Made by a program: the position numbers and the translations under genes. A DNA stretch of 64,000 nt from Siphonodentalium dalli. Lineage: Eukaryota > Mollusca > Scaphopoda > Gadilida > Siphonodentaliidae. The stretch spans positions 250,978,484-251,042,483 of the forward strand of contig CP136064.1 in assembly GCA_032622095.1 (NCBI GenBank), read 5' to 3'. Below, piece after piece: positions 22,408 to 34,629 of this stretch (its first letter is position 1; every line of letters begins with the position of its first letter). The notes beneath the pieces are model-generated. The model was not told the origin of the DNA. It ran no database searches and saw nothing but the letters and a program-made list of their open reading frames with translations.

Positions 22408-22493
22408 ACCGGAAGTCACGTGACAATTGCTCCAAAATCCATATACATCTTTGAAAAATCACTGATGGATATAGAAAAAAATATATGACGTCA
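22408..22493. promoter_or_regulatory. ETS + E-box + CRE motif cluster
   Basis: accggaagt (22408-22416, ETS/GABP-type) overlaps tcacgtga (22416-22423, E-box), and tgacgtca (22486-22493, CRE) follows 62 bp on. This combination is typical of TATA-less animal promoters. A minus-strand ORF starts about 45 bp away. The motifs are seen; the function is inference. Confidence 0.3.
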
Positions 22494-22559
22494 TTCACCT
22501 GTGCCTAAGGTATAAACAACCACCTGGTGGTTGCTAATATATTGTAATGTTGCAGTTTG

Positions 22560-23040
22560 ATCATGAACGCCCGTAGAGATCATATTCCACCAGTACAAAA
22601 CCTGGAAACTTTTTGAAGTTTTGACAGGGAACGTTTATGATAAAGTCGAAAAATAACACAGGGAATATATTTCTTAGTTATCGCTGTAGGTGAAGGTCCC
22701 AACTCGAAATTGCCCGATTTTAGTGACTTTGTGAGCGATTTTGCTTTGTGTTGCTTACAATTATGGAATTTCTCCCGGGTAATTAATTCAATGTTTATTC
22801 TGATAGCGGCTCTCACAAGTTACAGAAAAAACATCCAATATTGAGCTGGGATCACCCCCCTAATGTGAAGTATATTATTGAGGAACAAGTATTAACCAAT
22901 TACATGCATATATTCCCTGCCTTGTTTGTTCAATGTTATAAATCTCCCTGTCAGAACGGGTCAGAACAGGTTTTGTACTGGTGGAATATGATCTCTACCG
23001 GGGTTAGCTGGAGTAGACATTTGTGACATGGTCTACTGTA
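22560..23040. mobile_element. family A element, uninterrupted copy
   Basis: gtagagatcatattccacca at the left is mirrored by tggtggaatatgatctctac at the right. Inside is the foldback core 22695-22856 (ggtcccaactcgaaattg and its inverse). This is the unbroken counterpart of 3146-5075. The outer limits are approximate. Confidence 0.7.
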
Positions 23041-23257
23041 TGTTCCAGTGTGCTGATGTGTTCAGTCGTTTAAAACAGGAACTCTTACAAGCTTTTTCAA
23101 TTAAAATAACAATCTGTATAAACAGGCTAAACTAATTGAAAGAGCACTTGTATACTGGATGTGAAAACAAATTTCGTATATCTGATGTTGAATGCAGGCA
23201 TGATTAACATATAGCTTGAGAAAGGATTAAGATACTAACTACCTTATCAGATGTGAT

Positions 23258-23542
23258 CAAGACTTTTGTGTCTGACATTTGCATAATGAGGTCCCCAGAG
23301 GGTGAATTTGGTGATGCTATCCCACACGCAAGCATCACCAACTTCACCCTCTTGGAACCTCATTCTGCTGAGACTTCAACTGCTATGGGAGAACTAAGAT
23401 CAGATCAAAGCTCCCCAGTTAAAGTTGATAATGTTCACCCATTAGTCACCTCAAATATGCATGAGGGGTAGCTTGTCACTATTAAAATTCACCCTCTGAG
23501 GACCTAATTCTGCGAATGACAGACACACTATTTCAAGGCTTG
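23258..23542. mobile_element. family B element, 285 bp, exact 8-bp duplication
   Basis: caagacttttgtgtctgaca at the left and acactatttcaaggcttg at the right. GATGTGAT is repeated exactly at 23250-23257 and 23543-23550. One complete hairpin is kept, and the second is reduced and joined to module text (tcaactgctatgggagaac). Confidence 0.8.
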
Positions 23543-23550
23543 GATGTGAT

Positions 23551-24707
23551 AATGGGCCTCCATGTACTGTCACATTATTTAAAATCATACAGTATATGAT
23601 GGCTGGTAAATTTTACTCAGGTATACTGTTACATGCACTATCAATGCAAAATGCTTGCTGGGACTTATACTTAAATTGAATAAACAAGTTGGCCAGACAA
23701 ACACAAATGAATGTTCGCATATATGGTAAACATACTTACAAGTACATGTACTGATATACATGTACATAAAACAGGAAAAGAAATCAAGCATAAAATTCAT
23801 TTTGGTATACTGGGTACATGTAATACAATATCTTATTATATGATCCATACATGTACATCAATTATTACATCAATTGAACCCATTCTATACTAACGATAAC
23901 AATTCTACAATAATCTACAACGGTCATTGTATATCAGGAATCATGAGTCATATTTTTTAAATGCGCCAAAATTGTGAGAGAGTTATCAACAGACAGACAG
24001 ACACACACAAACATTTGGCTTTTATATAGATAGATTATAATATGTAAGTAAGTACATGTGTACATAATTAAAATTGGTAAATACACTTATACCACTTATG
24101 TTTGTTTTTATCACCAAAGAGGGTCGCTTATATTCAATTAAGTTCCACAGCTTGAAAAGTATATTCGACATCTAGAGATATGTTTGTTTTTATATACATG
24201 TATGCATACTGGTACTAGTACTGTATACATGTATGAGAGAGAAGTCACTTCTCCCTAGGACAAAAATAGAGAGGTGGCACATTTTAGGTAAAAAAATGTC
24301 TCCCAAGTCAGCCTCTAGGCTTGTCCCTGGTATAATTACTGGTATTTTGATCAGAACCATCCATTAGTGGTATTAAGAACCAGAAGGTTCTGTTAGCCTA
24401 CAGGAGTTAAAATGAGTCTTGATCAATGGAAAATCCATCAGAAGTTTTTTTTAAAGTGTTTTAGAGCAATGTTGCATTAGTTGTGTCAAATGAGCTATAA
24501 ATTACTTTAGGCTCACAAACAAATTCAGTTTGGAATTTGGACTAGCATAATAGGATTTGAACAAGAATGTGTGCACATGGATAATAAATACATGCATGTA
24601 TAAACATGTGTGAGGCCCAGGCACCATGCTACCATTGTGAACAACAATGTGTGCTTCCACATACAAACATTAGATCATATCATGAATCTGAACTTATACT
24701 AAGCCGG
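23551..24707. other. unassigned stretch rich in acatgtac words
   Basis: Contains many palindromic acatgta/tacatgt words (23745-23860 and 24180-24240) and a short cagacagacaga/cacaca tract near 23990. No gene or bounded element was supported. Confidence 0.45.
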
Positions 24708-24850
24708 TAGAGATCATAGCTGAAACATTGGGAATTTTTTTTATATTCTTACAGGGAAGTTTATAACATTGAAAAAAAAAACAATGCTGGTGTAATACCC
24801 TATATTTCTTAGTGTACTTGTACCTGTTCGGTTATAAAAAGGGCTCTCAT
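24708..24850. mobile_element. family A element, left-end fragment
   Basis: ccggtagagatcatagctga, then cagggaagtttataacattgaa, matches the left arm of 22560-23040. No right arm was found nearby. Confidence 0.6.
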
Positions 24851-25130
24851 ACCATACATGTTGTATGGTGAACCAATAACGTACACACGGACAGTACCAC
24901 ATAATGACTGGCTATGTTTACTGAAGATAAACCTTGGCTTTTCAGGGAAGTCGGTCAGAATGCCAAGAAATCCCAACATGAAAGTACAGACAAATATTTA
25001 TTTTGAGGCAGATCTCCGCCTGACATCCACAAGCAGAACACAATCTGCTTTATCCCCATCTTCCTTGTTGACATAATTTAACGAAATGAATTCTTTTAAA
25101 ATGGTTCCCCGAAAAACAAAAGCAATGGAG

Positions 25131-25655
25131 CAGGGTCCGCGCTGGCCAGAAATTAACTTTTGCCAAATGAAAATAATTTTTGCCATATGCTGTTATGAGT
25201 TGCCAAATGCTATCAGTTTCTACAAAAAATTTTCTTTTTTTTGACTATTTCGACAATCCAACAAAACCAACAACATAACATTGCAATTGTAGAAGGGTTT
25301 TTTCGTCAGAAAGGCACATCGAAACAAAGAGGATTAGCTACATTGTATGTAAACACAACAACCAGACATAATAGAAATCCCTCCACCCATCGATACTAAT
25401 GATATCAGATTAAATGCATCTTGATAGGTGATAACTTTTCATAACCTTATACATCTACATGTGTAAATCACCACTAATACCATTAATAATGAAAGAGTTT
25501 CCTGAAACGAATGGTATTGATTGACAAATATTAATAAACTTTCTTGTGGAATCAAAAGTGACTTGCCAAATTTTTTTGTCAAATGATAATATTTTTAGCC
25601 AAATGTGAATTATTTTTGCCATTGGCAAATTTGGCAAGTGGCAGCGCGAACCCTG
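25131..25655. mobile_element. hAT-type MITE, 525 bp, exact 8-bp duplication
   Basis: Ends cagggtccgcgctggcc and (inverse) cagggttcgcgctgcc, flanked by CAATGGAG at 25123-25130 and 25656-25663. CAGGG termini with an 8-bp duplication define hAT. The subterminal regions repeat ttgccaaat/tttggcaa words. A second copy is at 45644-46213. Confidence 0.9.
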
Positions 25656-25663
25656 CAATGGAG

Positions 25664-26399
25664 ATATAGTGTCCAGCAAATCTGAGATTTTGTAAATTTG
25701 ACATCAAATAACTATTTATAATTAATAATCCTTTAAATCAAAGTTCTGATAAATAGAATCTCTAATTGAATCAGGTGGCGCTGGCTAACCTTAACCCTTT
25801 CAGTGCCAAGTCCGATTTTTGTATCAACCCATATTTCCTTGATCATTTTTCAAATTTATTGATTATAATAATGTGATACATTGATGGAAAGAGCTCTAAA
25901 CCCCCTAATTCGACTAATTAAATTAAATGTTGGTCAACCGGACATTGACATACATAAAAAGCAAGTAAGTACATGTACACCAGAGCACAAAATAAATTTC
26001 CCTGATAAATAAACTTTCAAGTCTCCCATATAAGCTGTGTTAAATTGCATGTTTAAAGCCTATCTGATAAGCTTATATAAACCAGTAAGCAGGGTTGTAA
26101 GTACAATATCAACCTGCATCTGACTAGTCACAGGTGTAAACATAAATCATCTGATATCAGGAGATATAGGTCAAGTCATGGTGTCCGAAGGGATAATGGT
26201 GCATTATGTGCCTATTAACAATAATGTGAATGTTAGGTAATACTGTATTAGATACTAAAAGCTCACAGCTTTTAGGGGTTGGGCAGGTCTTCAAAGAGAG
26301 CAAAGTGATCAAACAAGTCTCCTTTGGAGTCTCCCATATCAAACTAAGGTGACAATTTTGTCACAATGTAATTTTGCTTTGGAAAGGTAACGAGAGGCC
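25664..26399. other. mostly unassigned; one T2 left end
   Basis: ttaaccctttcagtgccaag at 25791 followed by tccgatttttgtatcaaccc is a T2-type left terminus without a right end. No gene was seen in the rest. Confidence 0.5.
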
Positions 26400-27346
26400 G
26401 ATCACGATCGGCAGATGTTAACCCATCCCTTGGCGATAAAAATTTACTATGATCGGAATCATAAATGAGAGTTTTGGTGTTGAATTATAGAGTATACTGT
26501 AAGTACTATTATAGATAAATGTACATAACACAAATTATTGGAATGTATGGGTCACCGGCATTTATATAAGAGAATGCACTGGTACAGGATATGTAATGCT
26601 AAACCACCACACCACAGCCTTGGGTTAAATGTGAAAGGTGTCACCTGAACATGGAATACTTGGGTTAAGTGAGTCCAATTTAAGTTTACAATAATAATGT
26701 GTCAAATTCTACCAACAATATAGTATACAGATAAGCCACCTCACTGCTGACCCATTAATATCAATAATATAGCAGAGCTTCAACAAATCACAGGAATTGT
26801 TTATGTTGAACACTGGTATTAACACTCTATTAAACCAATAACAATTATAATGACCTCAGACCATCTGACGATATAACTCTGCAGCACAGATGTCCAAGTC
26901 TACTGCTAATATCATGTGATGTTTATTGTTGAATCTTTATTTTAAATTAGATACCATAGCCTTCTTTATCAGATTATTTGCACATTGGCATAAAAGACAT
27001 CAGAAAATGATATAGCCTTATCAATAGCTCCAAAGGCATGGCATGGAATTTGTGAATTGGATTTAATGTTGCTCCAAACAGATTTACCATTACATAACAC
27101 AAGATTTTGGACCGATTTAAACAAATTTGATGTGGTGATTCGGGGTACCCTTGGCAGAGTTATAATGGTGTTAGTTTTTCAAATTTTCAAACTCAAAAAA
27201 ATAATTGTTTTTAATTATTTTAAAAAAGTGACACATTGGGAACCTTTTTAATCAACTTGTATCATAATCATCAATATCTAAATAAAAAACAAGTGGTCAA
27301 TCCGGACATCACAATAAGTACCATACTATGGTATAGGTACACATAA
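26400..27346 (+). mobile_element. pearl-like element P3, core units deleted
   Basis: Starts acgagaggccgatcacgatcgg and ends gtggtcaatccggacatcac...ggtataggtacacataa. It keeps the left unique part but has none of the ~150-bp core units or the ACGG tract. Most of it (from about 26470) is paralogous to 36530-37250. Confidence 0.75.
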
Positions 27347-28195
27347 AAAATCAAAATAAATTAAAATCAATCAATAGGGGCAAAGAGTGTGTCAAAATAA
27401 ACCAATATAAAATGAGACATGGTATCAGATGAAAGTATCAGGAATGTTGAGATGTGTTATTCTTTAACTACAGAAATTCATGCAAGTGAATGAGGAGAAA
27501 CCTGGAGATATAACAAAAGAATGATTAATTGAAATTTAAAATGAGAACATCCCTACAAATGAATAATAGACTATTCCAATTAAAACTTTAGAACTGAATG
27601 GGATAGTCCATTGAATCATGAATGGGTTACAGCTTCACCACTATCATAGAGCTTTGTGGTATATACAGTGGCTAAAAATAACTAATATTTCAATAAGACA
27701 TCACTTCTGCAGTCTCTCAGAACACTATCTATGCAGTTAAGCTTGCATTACTGGTAGTTAATTGTAATCTACCTGGGTTATCAAAAACTCAAATCTGTTC
27801 AATTCTTGGTTGAAAAAGGGCCATAACTCTGGTATAACAAATCAGATCTAACCCATATTCGAACTCGATCCGTATTTTGAGTTGAGAAACTCACATACAA
27901 AATTTGGTTCCTATCAGTTGAAAAATTGTTGATTTAACGAAGCATTCATGAATTCTATGTCAAAGGGCCATAACTCCATAAAAAAATATCGGATCAAACC
28001 CATATTCGAACTCGATATGTATTTGGTGCTGAGAAATTCATATACAAAATATGTTACGGTCAGATAGAAAATATTTCAGTTATCGTACCATGCGTAAAGT
28101 GTCTACAGACAGACGGATGGACGGACGGACTAACGACGAGTGGTCAATCCGGACAACGACACTATGTTTACCATACTATGGTATGGGTAAACATA
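27347..28195 (+). mobile_element. pearl-like element P4, left end missing
   Basis: Two core units near 27820 and 27967, an acagacagacggatggacgg tract, gtggtcaatccggacaacga and the terminal hairpin ending cataa at 28195. No acgagagg start was seen. It follows directly on the P3 end. Confidence 0.75.
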
Positions 28196-30670
28196 ACGAG
28201 AGGCCGATCACGATCGGCAGATGTTTAACCCATACCTTGGCGACAGCGATGAGCTATTTTCATATATCCTTACCCCATCCTTTTCATGAGTGCAAAACTT
28301 TAAACAATTCACACCTTACTATTAATTCACAAGTGAAATCACACTTATTGGGCACCTTGCTCACATTAACACAATGTTAACAGACGTGGCTTTGATTTCA
28401 ACCTATTAGTGACTCCAACACAGATACATGTATGTCTTATAGAGTTATAAGTCTAATTAAGCTCAATCCATAGTCGGAGAGAAGCACCATAGCTGTTAAA
28501 TATCAAATAGTTAAGAAATTAGGTAGATAAACATCATAGCAACTCAATTTATCTATTTATTATATTGGAACATGAGACATTACATATTGTGTGGGTTTTT
28601 TTATTATCATTGCTATTTTTTTGTTCATAATATCTTGTGTCAGCTGCATATTAAAAATTCATAGCAACCTATTAATATTTCACCACTAAAAAACAATCAA
28701 TACCTGATCAACTATAGAAGTGAGGGATGTATAGACTTGGATATAAAATATGATTGCTAATGATTGGATATAAATGTTAATTTTCTTGTAAGTTGATCAT
28801 TAGAAAGATATGTTTGTGAACAGTTTAAATATAATTAAAGTTAAGGTTTATAATATTATCACAACCATTCGATCGAAACCAAAATCTATACAGGTGAAGA
28901 ATGTGTCATGATTATCACAGATGTGATTATTTATAGAGTAATCATGCAAAAAATATTTAGCTATCACATTGTGTCAACAGGATTGGTGAAGGATGTTAAT
29001 ATATTTAAGCAAATAAACCAAATGACACTCACTATGCAGGTTAGAGGTGTGTTATCATAAACTGTGCCAGAACTATAAACATAATCAATGGAAATATTTG
29101 AGTTATCAAATTGGATAGTAAGGGGTTAATCTTACCCAAACTAATGAACTGATAAACACAGAGTAGTCAACAAAATGCATGTCATTGGATTTAGAAACCC
29201 ATACAATAAGTCAGTCTCAAGAATCCCAGCACTGTTAATATTATCCTGTAGCCCAAATGCAATTGAGGGAATTTCAAAATAAGACATATCCTCTAATGAT
29301 GAATTTCAATTGGTCATTTCTTGAAACACTGACTGAACCTGGCTCAAAGTTAAAGTGATAATTTAATATATGTCTATCAGATAATATGAGTCAATCGAAT
29401 GGGTTAATTTTAATCCCAAATTCATGCAAATTAAAAGTGGATCACCATCAACATGTACATAGAATAGGAGAATGATCAAATAAAAAACATCAGAAGACCA
29501 TATGATGTGTGCAGAGGGTTAATCATTTTCAATGACATCATATGATGGAACTAAGGAATGCTGTATTAATTATTTTCTAAGTTATAACAACAGTGTCTCT
29601 GTAAACAATAATGCCATGAACTGCATGGTTTCAACAGAGAACAGAACTGGAATAAAGAGTCTAACATCAATCAAAGTTTGACAGATGTTTATATTAAGTC
29701 TGCAGTCACCAGTGGAACTATCAGGTCACTGTGTCCAAAGCAATAAATTATCTCCTTCCAATAACACAGGTGTGTGTTGTGTCTTGTTCTATTCAAATTT
29801 AATAGTGCATGGAAAAGATGTATGAATTATAAAGGGCCATAACTCTGTTAATATATACCGGATCAAACCCATATTCGCACTTGATCTGTATTTAGGGGTC
29901 AGAAATTCATATACCAAAATTGGTGTCGATCAGATGAAAAATGTTTGAGTCATCCTGGCTTGGATGAATTCTATTTAAAAACAAGAGTGGAAAGGGTTAA
30001 CTAAACAATACCAAAATCCATACAGATGAAGAACGTGCTAAGAAAGACCTAGGTAAGAAATATGAGGCAGATCAGAAGAAAATTGTTTGACTTTGATGCA
30101 TCAGATAGCATTTGTGAGCAGGGTTAATTATTTTCTAAACCGATCAACCAATCGATACCAAAAACTATACAGGTGAGCCATGTGTCATCATAAACCTACG
30201 TACAAAATATGAACACAAAGAGTCAAACAAGGAAATAAATCTAAAAAAAAATCTAATTTTTTTTTTATTTCTGGAAAAAGGGTCATAACTCCTTTAAAAT
30301 TAATCGGATCAAACCCATATTCGAACTCGGTCTGTATTTTCGGCTGTGAAACTCACATACCAAATTTGGTTCCAATCAGATAAAAAATGTTTGAGTTATG
30401 GCAGAATGCGTGAATTCTAAGTTGAAAAAGGGCCATAACTCTGTAACAAAATCTCGGATCAAACCCAAATTCGAACTCGATCTGTATTTTGGGCTGAGAA
30501 ACCCATATACAAAATTTGGTTTCGATCGGATAGAAAATGTTTGAGTTATCGCATTACTCGTAAAGTGTCTACGGACAGACGGACAGACGGACAGACAGAC
30601 GGACCAACGACGAGTGGTCAATCCGGGCAACGACACTATGTTTACCATACTATGGTATGGGTAAACATAA
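28196..30670 (+). mobile_element. pearl-like element P5, longest copy, 2.5 kb
   Basis: Starts acgagaggccgatcacgatcgg immediately after the terminal cata of P4. Its left part matches P1 (for example caggttagaggtgtgttatc near 29037 versus 7860). Core units lie near 29838, 30280 and 30428. Then come acggacagacggacagacgg and the terminal hairpin. No coding sequence is preserved, so it is non-autonomous. Confidence 0.8.
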
Positions 30671-31124
30671 AAAGGTAAAAATAACTAAACTACATGTATA
30701 TTTACATGTATCTGTCCCACTTCAGTTGTATATCATACCAACAACTATACCATTTAGTAATGTATTTAATATTAAATATAATGGCTTCAATTGTGTATTA
30801 TATGTATTCTATATGTGGTATAGTATTATATGAGGATAGGACTTAACAAAAGCCCCTAAGCTTGTTGTATTTAATGTTTGTAATTTTGTTAGGTTTAGTG
30901 CAGACAAAGCCTTTTACTCTCCCATGTATTGGATTTAGCTTGGTGGTCCATTTCAATAGCCAATGAGTGGGCAACCACTCTGAAACGAGTGAACAAGGCT
31001 TTGGTGTGGTGATCCATGGTTAGGTTCAAATATTTGGCCATCCCAAAGGTTTTACTGATCGCTTGGAAGGTTGTAAAGTTTGATGAGTCTTTAATTTTCC
31101 TTCACCACCATGCAATATATTCTT
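30671..31124. other. unassigned stretch
   Basis: No supported gene or repeat. Repeated tatatgt-type AT-rich words only. Confidence 0.4.
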
Positions 31125-31497
31125 CATTAAAGTGATGTGAAACACTCTGGTCAGGTGATCAAATAGAATTGGAGAATAATCTTGTTCAAAGTAGTTGTTT
31201 TACAAATATTATATGTAAATTGACAACACACACAATCATTCTTCTATATTAATTTAATGCAATAACTATCAATGGCGAAATCGGTTTCATTAGTTTATCG
31301 CCCATGGATGCGTCCTGAATCGAGTAGTAAATATTTACAATTGAGTATACCCAGTAGTTCAGACGATGTTTTCTTTGGAGTGTTATGGTCGATTTAGTTG
31401 AGATTTTCGGCGATGTTACTAGAATGCTACACTCCTCCGGTTGACATCGCACCTGAATACTAATTTATAAGTTTCACGCACCCGAACAAGTACATAA
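31125..31497. repeat. interspersed repeat R, copy 1, ~370 bp
   Basis: Shares ttaaagtgatgtgaaacact, gagaataatcttgttcaaa, gtaaatatttacaattgag and cacgcacccgaacaagt with 40303-40670 in the same order along the full length. The ends show only weak inverted similarity and no duplication was resolved, so the class is unknown. Confidence 0.75.
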
Positions 31498-33257
31498 TAC
31501 ATTGTATGTTTTTAAGTTTAGTGCCGAATGCCTTTACCAATTTTGTGGGGTTAAAGGTACTACGGTTTTGCCATACCGGTACATGCATGACCAAATCCAA
31601 ATAAATATTTTTGTCAAAACATTTTCTGACCATAAAATTCTTCGGAATCGATAGTACTAGTAAATGAAGCCAGTATTGGATTGTGGCTATCATAAGGATT
31701 ATACAAAGTGGGTAAGTACATGTTTCACCTCTGGCCGTTGTGACAAGTGGAATTCGACAGTAGTACTACTACTATGATATATTTTATGGGAATCTGTTCA
31801 AGGGTTGTCAGGTTTCAAAAGTTTTCACATATTCATATATATATATCTTTGGTGATCTTCCACATATCGATGCAGGAGATACACCAAATTAAAGGTGCAA
31901 GTATGGTCTAAAGAACTGGGTATGTGGCATTATCTTATGCATAGGGGATATTGATGAATTTTGATCATAAGTGAGTCTATGCTCAATATAGGTCTGATAG
32001 ATATTAACCTTGCATTAAGGTACTATTATATACTCATGGTAGTGTTGTGCACCAGAGGACCTGTGAAGACACATTATGGACTTATTTCAGTAAATAACGC
32101 TGATAAGTTGGTACTCAAACACTATCTCTACTGGAAGAATGTAACAATAATCCACTCACATCGACTGCCATTTTAGAGAACACAATGCCTGAACTATATA
32201 TATATGCACAAATGTAAATATTTTCTCTTTTTTTTCGGGACAATTTATTCGCGATAAACATATGGCAATGATTCCACCAACAAATTTCATTGCATGTACA
32301 TCGTTTATAACAATAAAGCCGTTTCTGCCTATTTTGGTAACAAATTTACGAAGAAAAAAGTTTGGGAAAGATTATTTTCTATTCTGTCCTGGTCATCGAA
32401 TCGGTGTATTGCTTTAAATATACTATCTTGTTTCATATAGAATTATCTATCAATTTATTTATAATGTGAACAAGTTGCAAGATTTCAGATGGAGAGCAAT
32501 AAATATCTAAATTTTTCAACAAAAATGACAATTAGGAATTTACGAAATATAAGTTTAGTTCATGTCACATTTGGTTCTTAACATTTCCAGTGGGACAAAG
32601 TGTTGCTAAATAAGAAATTGTATCTTGTTATTCTAACTCGTTGTCTGGAATCCTGAATTCATCTCTACATGTCAAATAATTCTGCTTTTACACAAAGTGT
32701 GCTATCAGGACTCCCAGAGAAATGGCCTGCATAAAATCCATTTAAACTTCATTAGAAAATCCACAAATCTTTGTAATGCCAATAACATTGCAGGATGTCC
32801 TCATACATGTTGCCATTAAAACAAGATTTTTTTTCGCTCTTGTGGCATCTGGCGCCATTAGAACATTCGAAGCATTCTGTCAATCAATTACAATACTGTT
32901 CCCATTAATTTTGCATGGTACTTTGAATTTATTGGAAGCCTCTTAAAAATGAATTGAAATCAATTCTGAGTCTCAATTTGGTCAATAGCTCTCCACTGAT
33001 GTGGCCTTTTATGAGAAATACCTCGGTGATTACCTCTTTTAATGAGAATTTCCACACGACCAGCAGCAGATGTGATCAGTTTTAGGCAATAATGATTGGG
33101 AATGTTTTTGAACGGCATCGCTAATCCACTTGACATTCATAAATACAGTACTTCAGTCACGGCTAGCTGTGGATTTTAAATCCCGACCATGATGAAAGAC
33201 TGATTCTGAGAAGTAGAATTGCACTTATGACACCGGTTACAGGATTAATTTTCTCAC
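31498..33257. other. unassigned stretch, apparently low-copy
   Basis: No repeat family of this window recurs here except a lone ttaaaggtactacgg end near 31552. ORFs are short and without features. Possible non-coding or intronic unique sequence. Confidence 0.45.
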
Positions 33258-33309
33258 AACTATTAACACTTTGGGAATGTGATTTGGGGGGGCTAACCCC
33301 GGGATTCTC

Positions 33310-33331
33310 GAAAGGGTCGAAAGACCCTTTC
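33310..33331 (-). promoter_or_regulatory. 3' stem-loop of the retroposon
   Basis: gaaagggtc-gaaa-gaccctttc is a perfect 9-bp stem with a 4-base loop, located between the ORF stop and the 3' end. 3'-terminal stem-loops are used by many LINE reverse transcriptases to recognise template RNA; that role here is inference. Confidence 0.55.
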
Positions 33332-33394
33332 CTTAACCCCTCATTTTTATGCCTTTATTTGAAGAACATAAAAAAAAAAATTTAGTGATGTTAT

Positions 33395-34228
33395 TTATTT
33401 TCTCTTCTTTCTTTTTTTCTTTGGATTGGATTTTTCTGCTGAAGATTCTGGAGTAGGAGGAGTTTTCTGTGGGTGCTGTTCTGTAAGAAGTTGTAATCTT
33501 TTTGCCTTATCTTCATCTTTCCATTTTTGCTGCATTATTCGGGATTCTTCCAACTCTCTTTTGGTATCGGCTATCATTTTTTGTATAGCGATAGTGTCTT
33601 CTACAGACAGAGTGGTGTCTGTGCTGATGTTGTTGTTGTTGCTGGCGGCGGAGCTGGGGGACACCGGGATGTTTTGGTAATCCGGTGTCCGAGGTGTAAA
33701 GCTGTCCAGTTCCACGTCGAAGCTGGCGGCAGGAACATCTGGGGTGGTATCCACGTCCCTGTCTCCGCAAGCCTCGACGACGACAGCAGGGACCTCCGGC
33801 AGATCCACGGAGTCCCTGCTAGCTGGTTCAATGTCGTCAGTATCCATGCAGGTCGAGTCGTCTGGGCGTCTCTCAGACAACTTCGACCCGCCGGCTATGA
33901 CTATAGACGGCTGAGCCACACGGGGAGGGGTGACCGGTCGATCAACGGTCACCCCCTTCTGCTTCTTCCATTTAGCCCGTCTGGCGGCGTCCCTTCTTTT
34001 TCTAGTAGGCGTCTTCTTCTTGGGAGGCCCCTTCCCAACCTTCATGGAACAGGAGGCATTCTTGGAGTTGGTGTCCCGGGTCTGTGATCTCTGGGTGCCA
34101 GCATCTTCAGTCCGGAACTCCAGGCAAAGAGTCAGATATCCCCTGCTAGACTGGAGAGACCAGTTAGCAATGTCCAATATCCGACTTCTTTGCACTGCGG
34201 CCAACACAGCGTCTGGGATTAAATCCAT
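33395..34228 (-). CDS. ORF1-like basic/coiled-coil protein of the retroposon, 277 aa
   Basis: The open frame runs from an in-frame TGA at 34301-34303. The first ATG is at 34226-34228 (gcttATGG, acceptable Kozak), giving 277 residues. A GTG-initiated form would be 23 residues longer and is unlikely in an animal. The N-terminal ~50 residues contain a hydrophobic helix-like block (DLIPDAVLAAVQRSRI, then YLTLCLEF). Residues ~60-110 are very basic (KKKTPTRKRRDAARRAKWKK). The middle is acidic and Pro/Ser-rich. A heptad-like segment (IAIQKMIADTKRELEESRIM) precedes a Lys/Arg tail (PKKKRKKRK). Basic nucleic-acid-binding segments plus a coiled coil resemble LINE ORF1 proteins in style, but I do not recognise the family. 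GC content is clearly above the surroundings. Confidence 0.6.
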   Translation of the reverse strand: MDLIPDAVLAAVQRSRILDIANWSLQSSRGYLTLCLEFRTEDAGTQRSQTRDTNSKNASCSMKVGKGPPKKKTPTRKRRDAARRAKWKKQKGVTVDRPVTPPRVAQPSIVIAGGSKLSERRPDDSTCMDTDDIEPASRDSVDLPEVPAVVVEACGDRDVDTTPDVPAASFDVELDSFTPRTPDYQNIPVSPSSAASNNNNISTDTTLSVEDTIAIQKMIADTKRELEESRIMQQKWKDEDKAKRLQLLTEQHPQKTPPTPESSAEKSNPKKKRKKRK

Positions 34229-34629
34229 AAGCCTAATCCAAAACCGTCTCACTGGCGTTAAGCACGGGGGCAGCTGCACCCGGAGGCGCGGCCACACGAC
34301 TCACCCGTGCTCAACGCTCTGACCGAAGAGGAACTAATAAGGATCGAAGCAATCACGACCGTTTCGCTCCACTCTCCTGCCAGAGAACTATTAACTATTA
34401 ACTATTAACACGTTGACTGACAAAACCATTTATGGTAAATCCTTCAGATTTGCCAAACTCCATAATCACCTTGATGTGGTAGTACATCTTTAATATCTAA
34501 GTGTCACATGTCGTGGAGATATCGAATAATATTCCATATTTGGTCTCTATTTATTTATGAGAAACATGACAAAATATTACGAGATAACTCATAGTCATGC
34601 AGTACCTGTGACCATGCCTCAAATTATGG

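Larger units (their letters stand above)
33270..34399 (-). mobile_element. single-ORF retroposon, ~1.13 kb, 12-bp target duplication
   Basis: AACTATTAACAC is repeated exactly at 33258-33269 and 34400-34411. Between the copies, on the minus strand, lie a GC-rich 5' leader (ctctggcaggagagtggagc), one long ORF, and a short 3' tail with a perfect stem-loop (33310-33331) ending aaatcacattcccaaa. A long exact duplication with one ORF and a structured 3' end fits LINE-type target-primed insertion of an element carrying an ORF1-like gene but no reverse transcriptase. The 5' edge is blurred by three copies of aactatt at 34386-34408. Confidence 0.7.

Noticed and set aside
33310-33331. Histone mRNA 3' stem-loop
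   Set aside because: The stem and loop sequence do not match the histone consensus; position and context fit a retroposon 3' structure better.
33426-34322. Plus-strand and other-frame ORFs of 84-186 aa over the retroposon
   Set aside because: They are shadows of the GC-rich minus-strand ORF, which has the ATG context, domain-like composition and element-wide placement.
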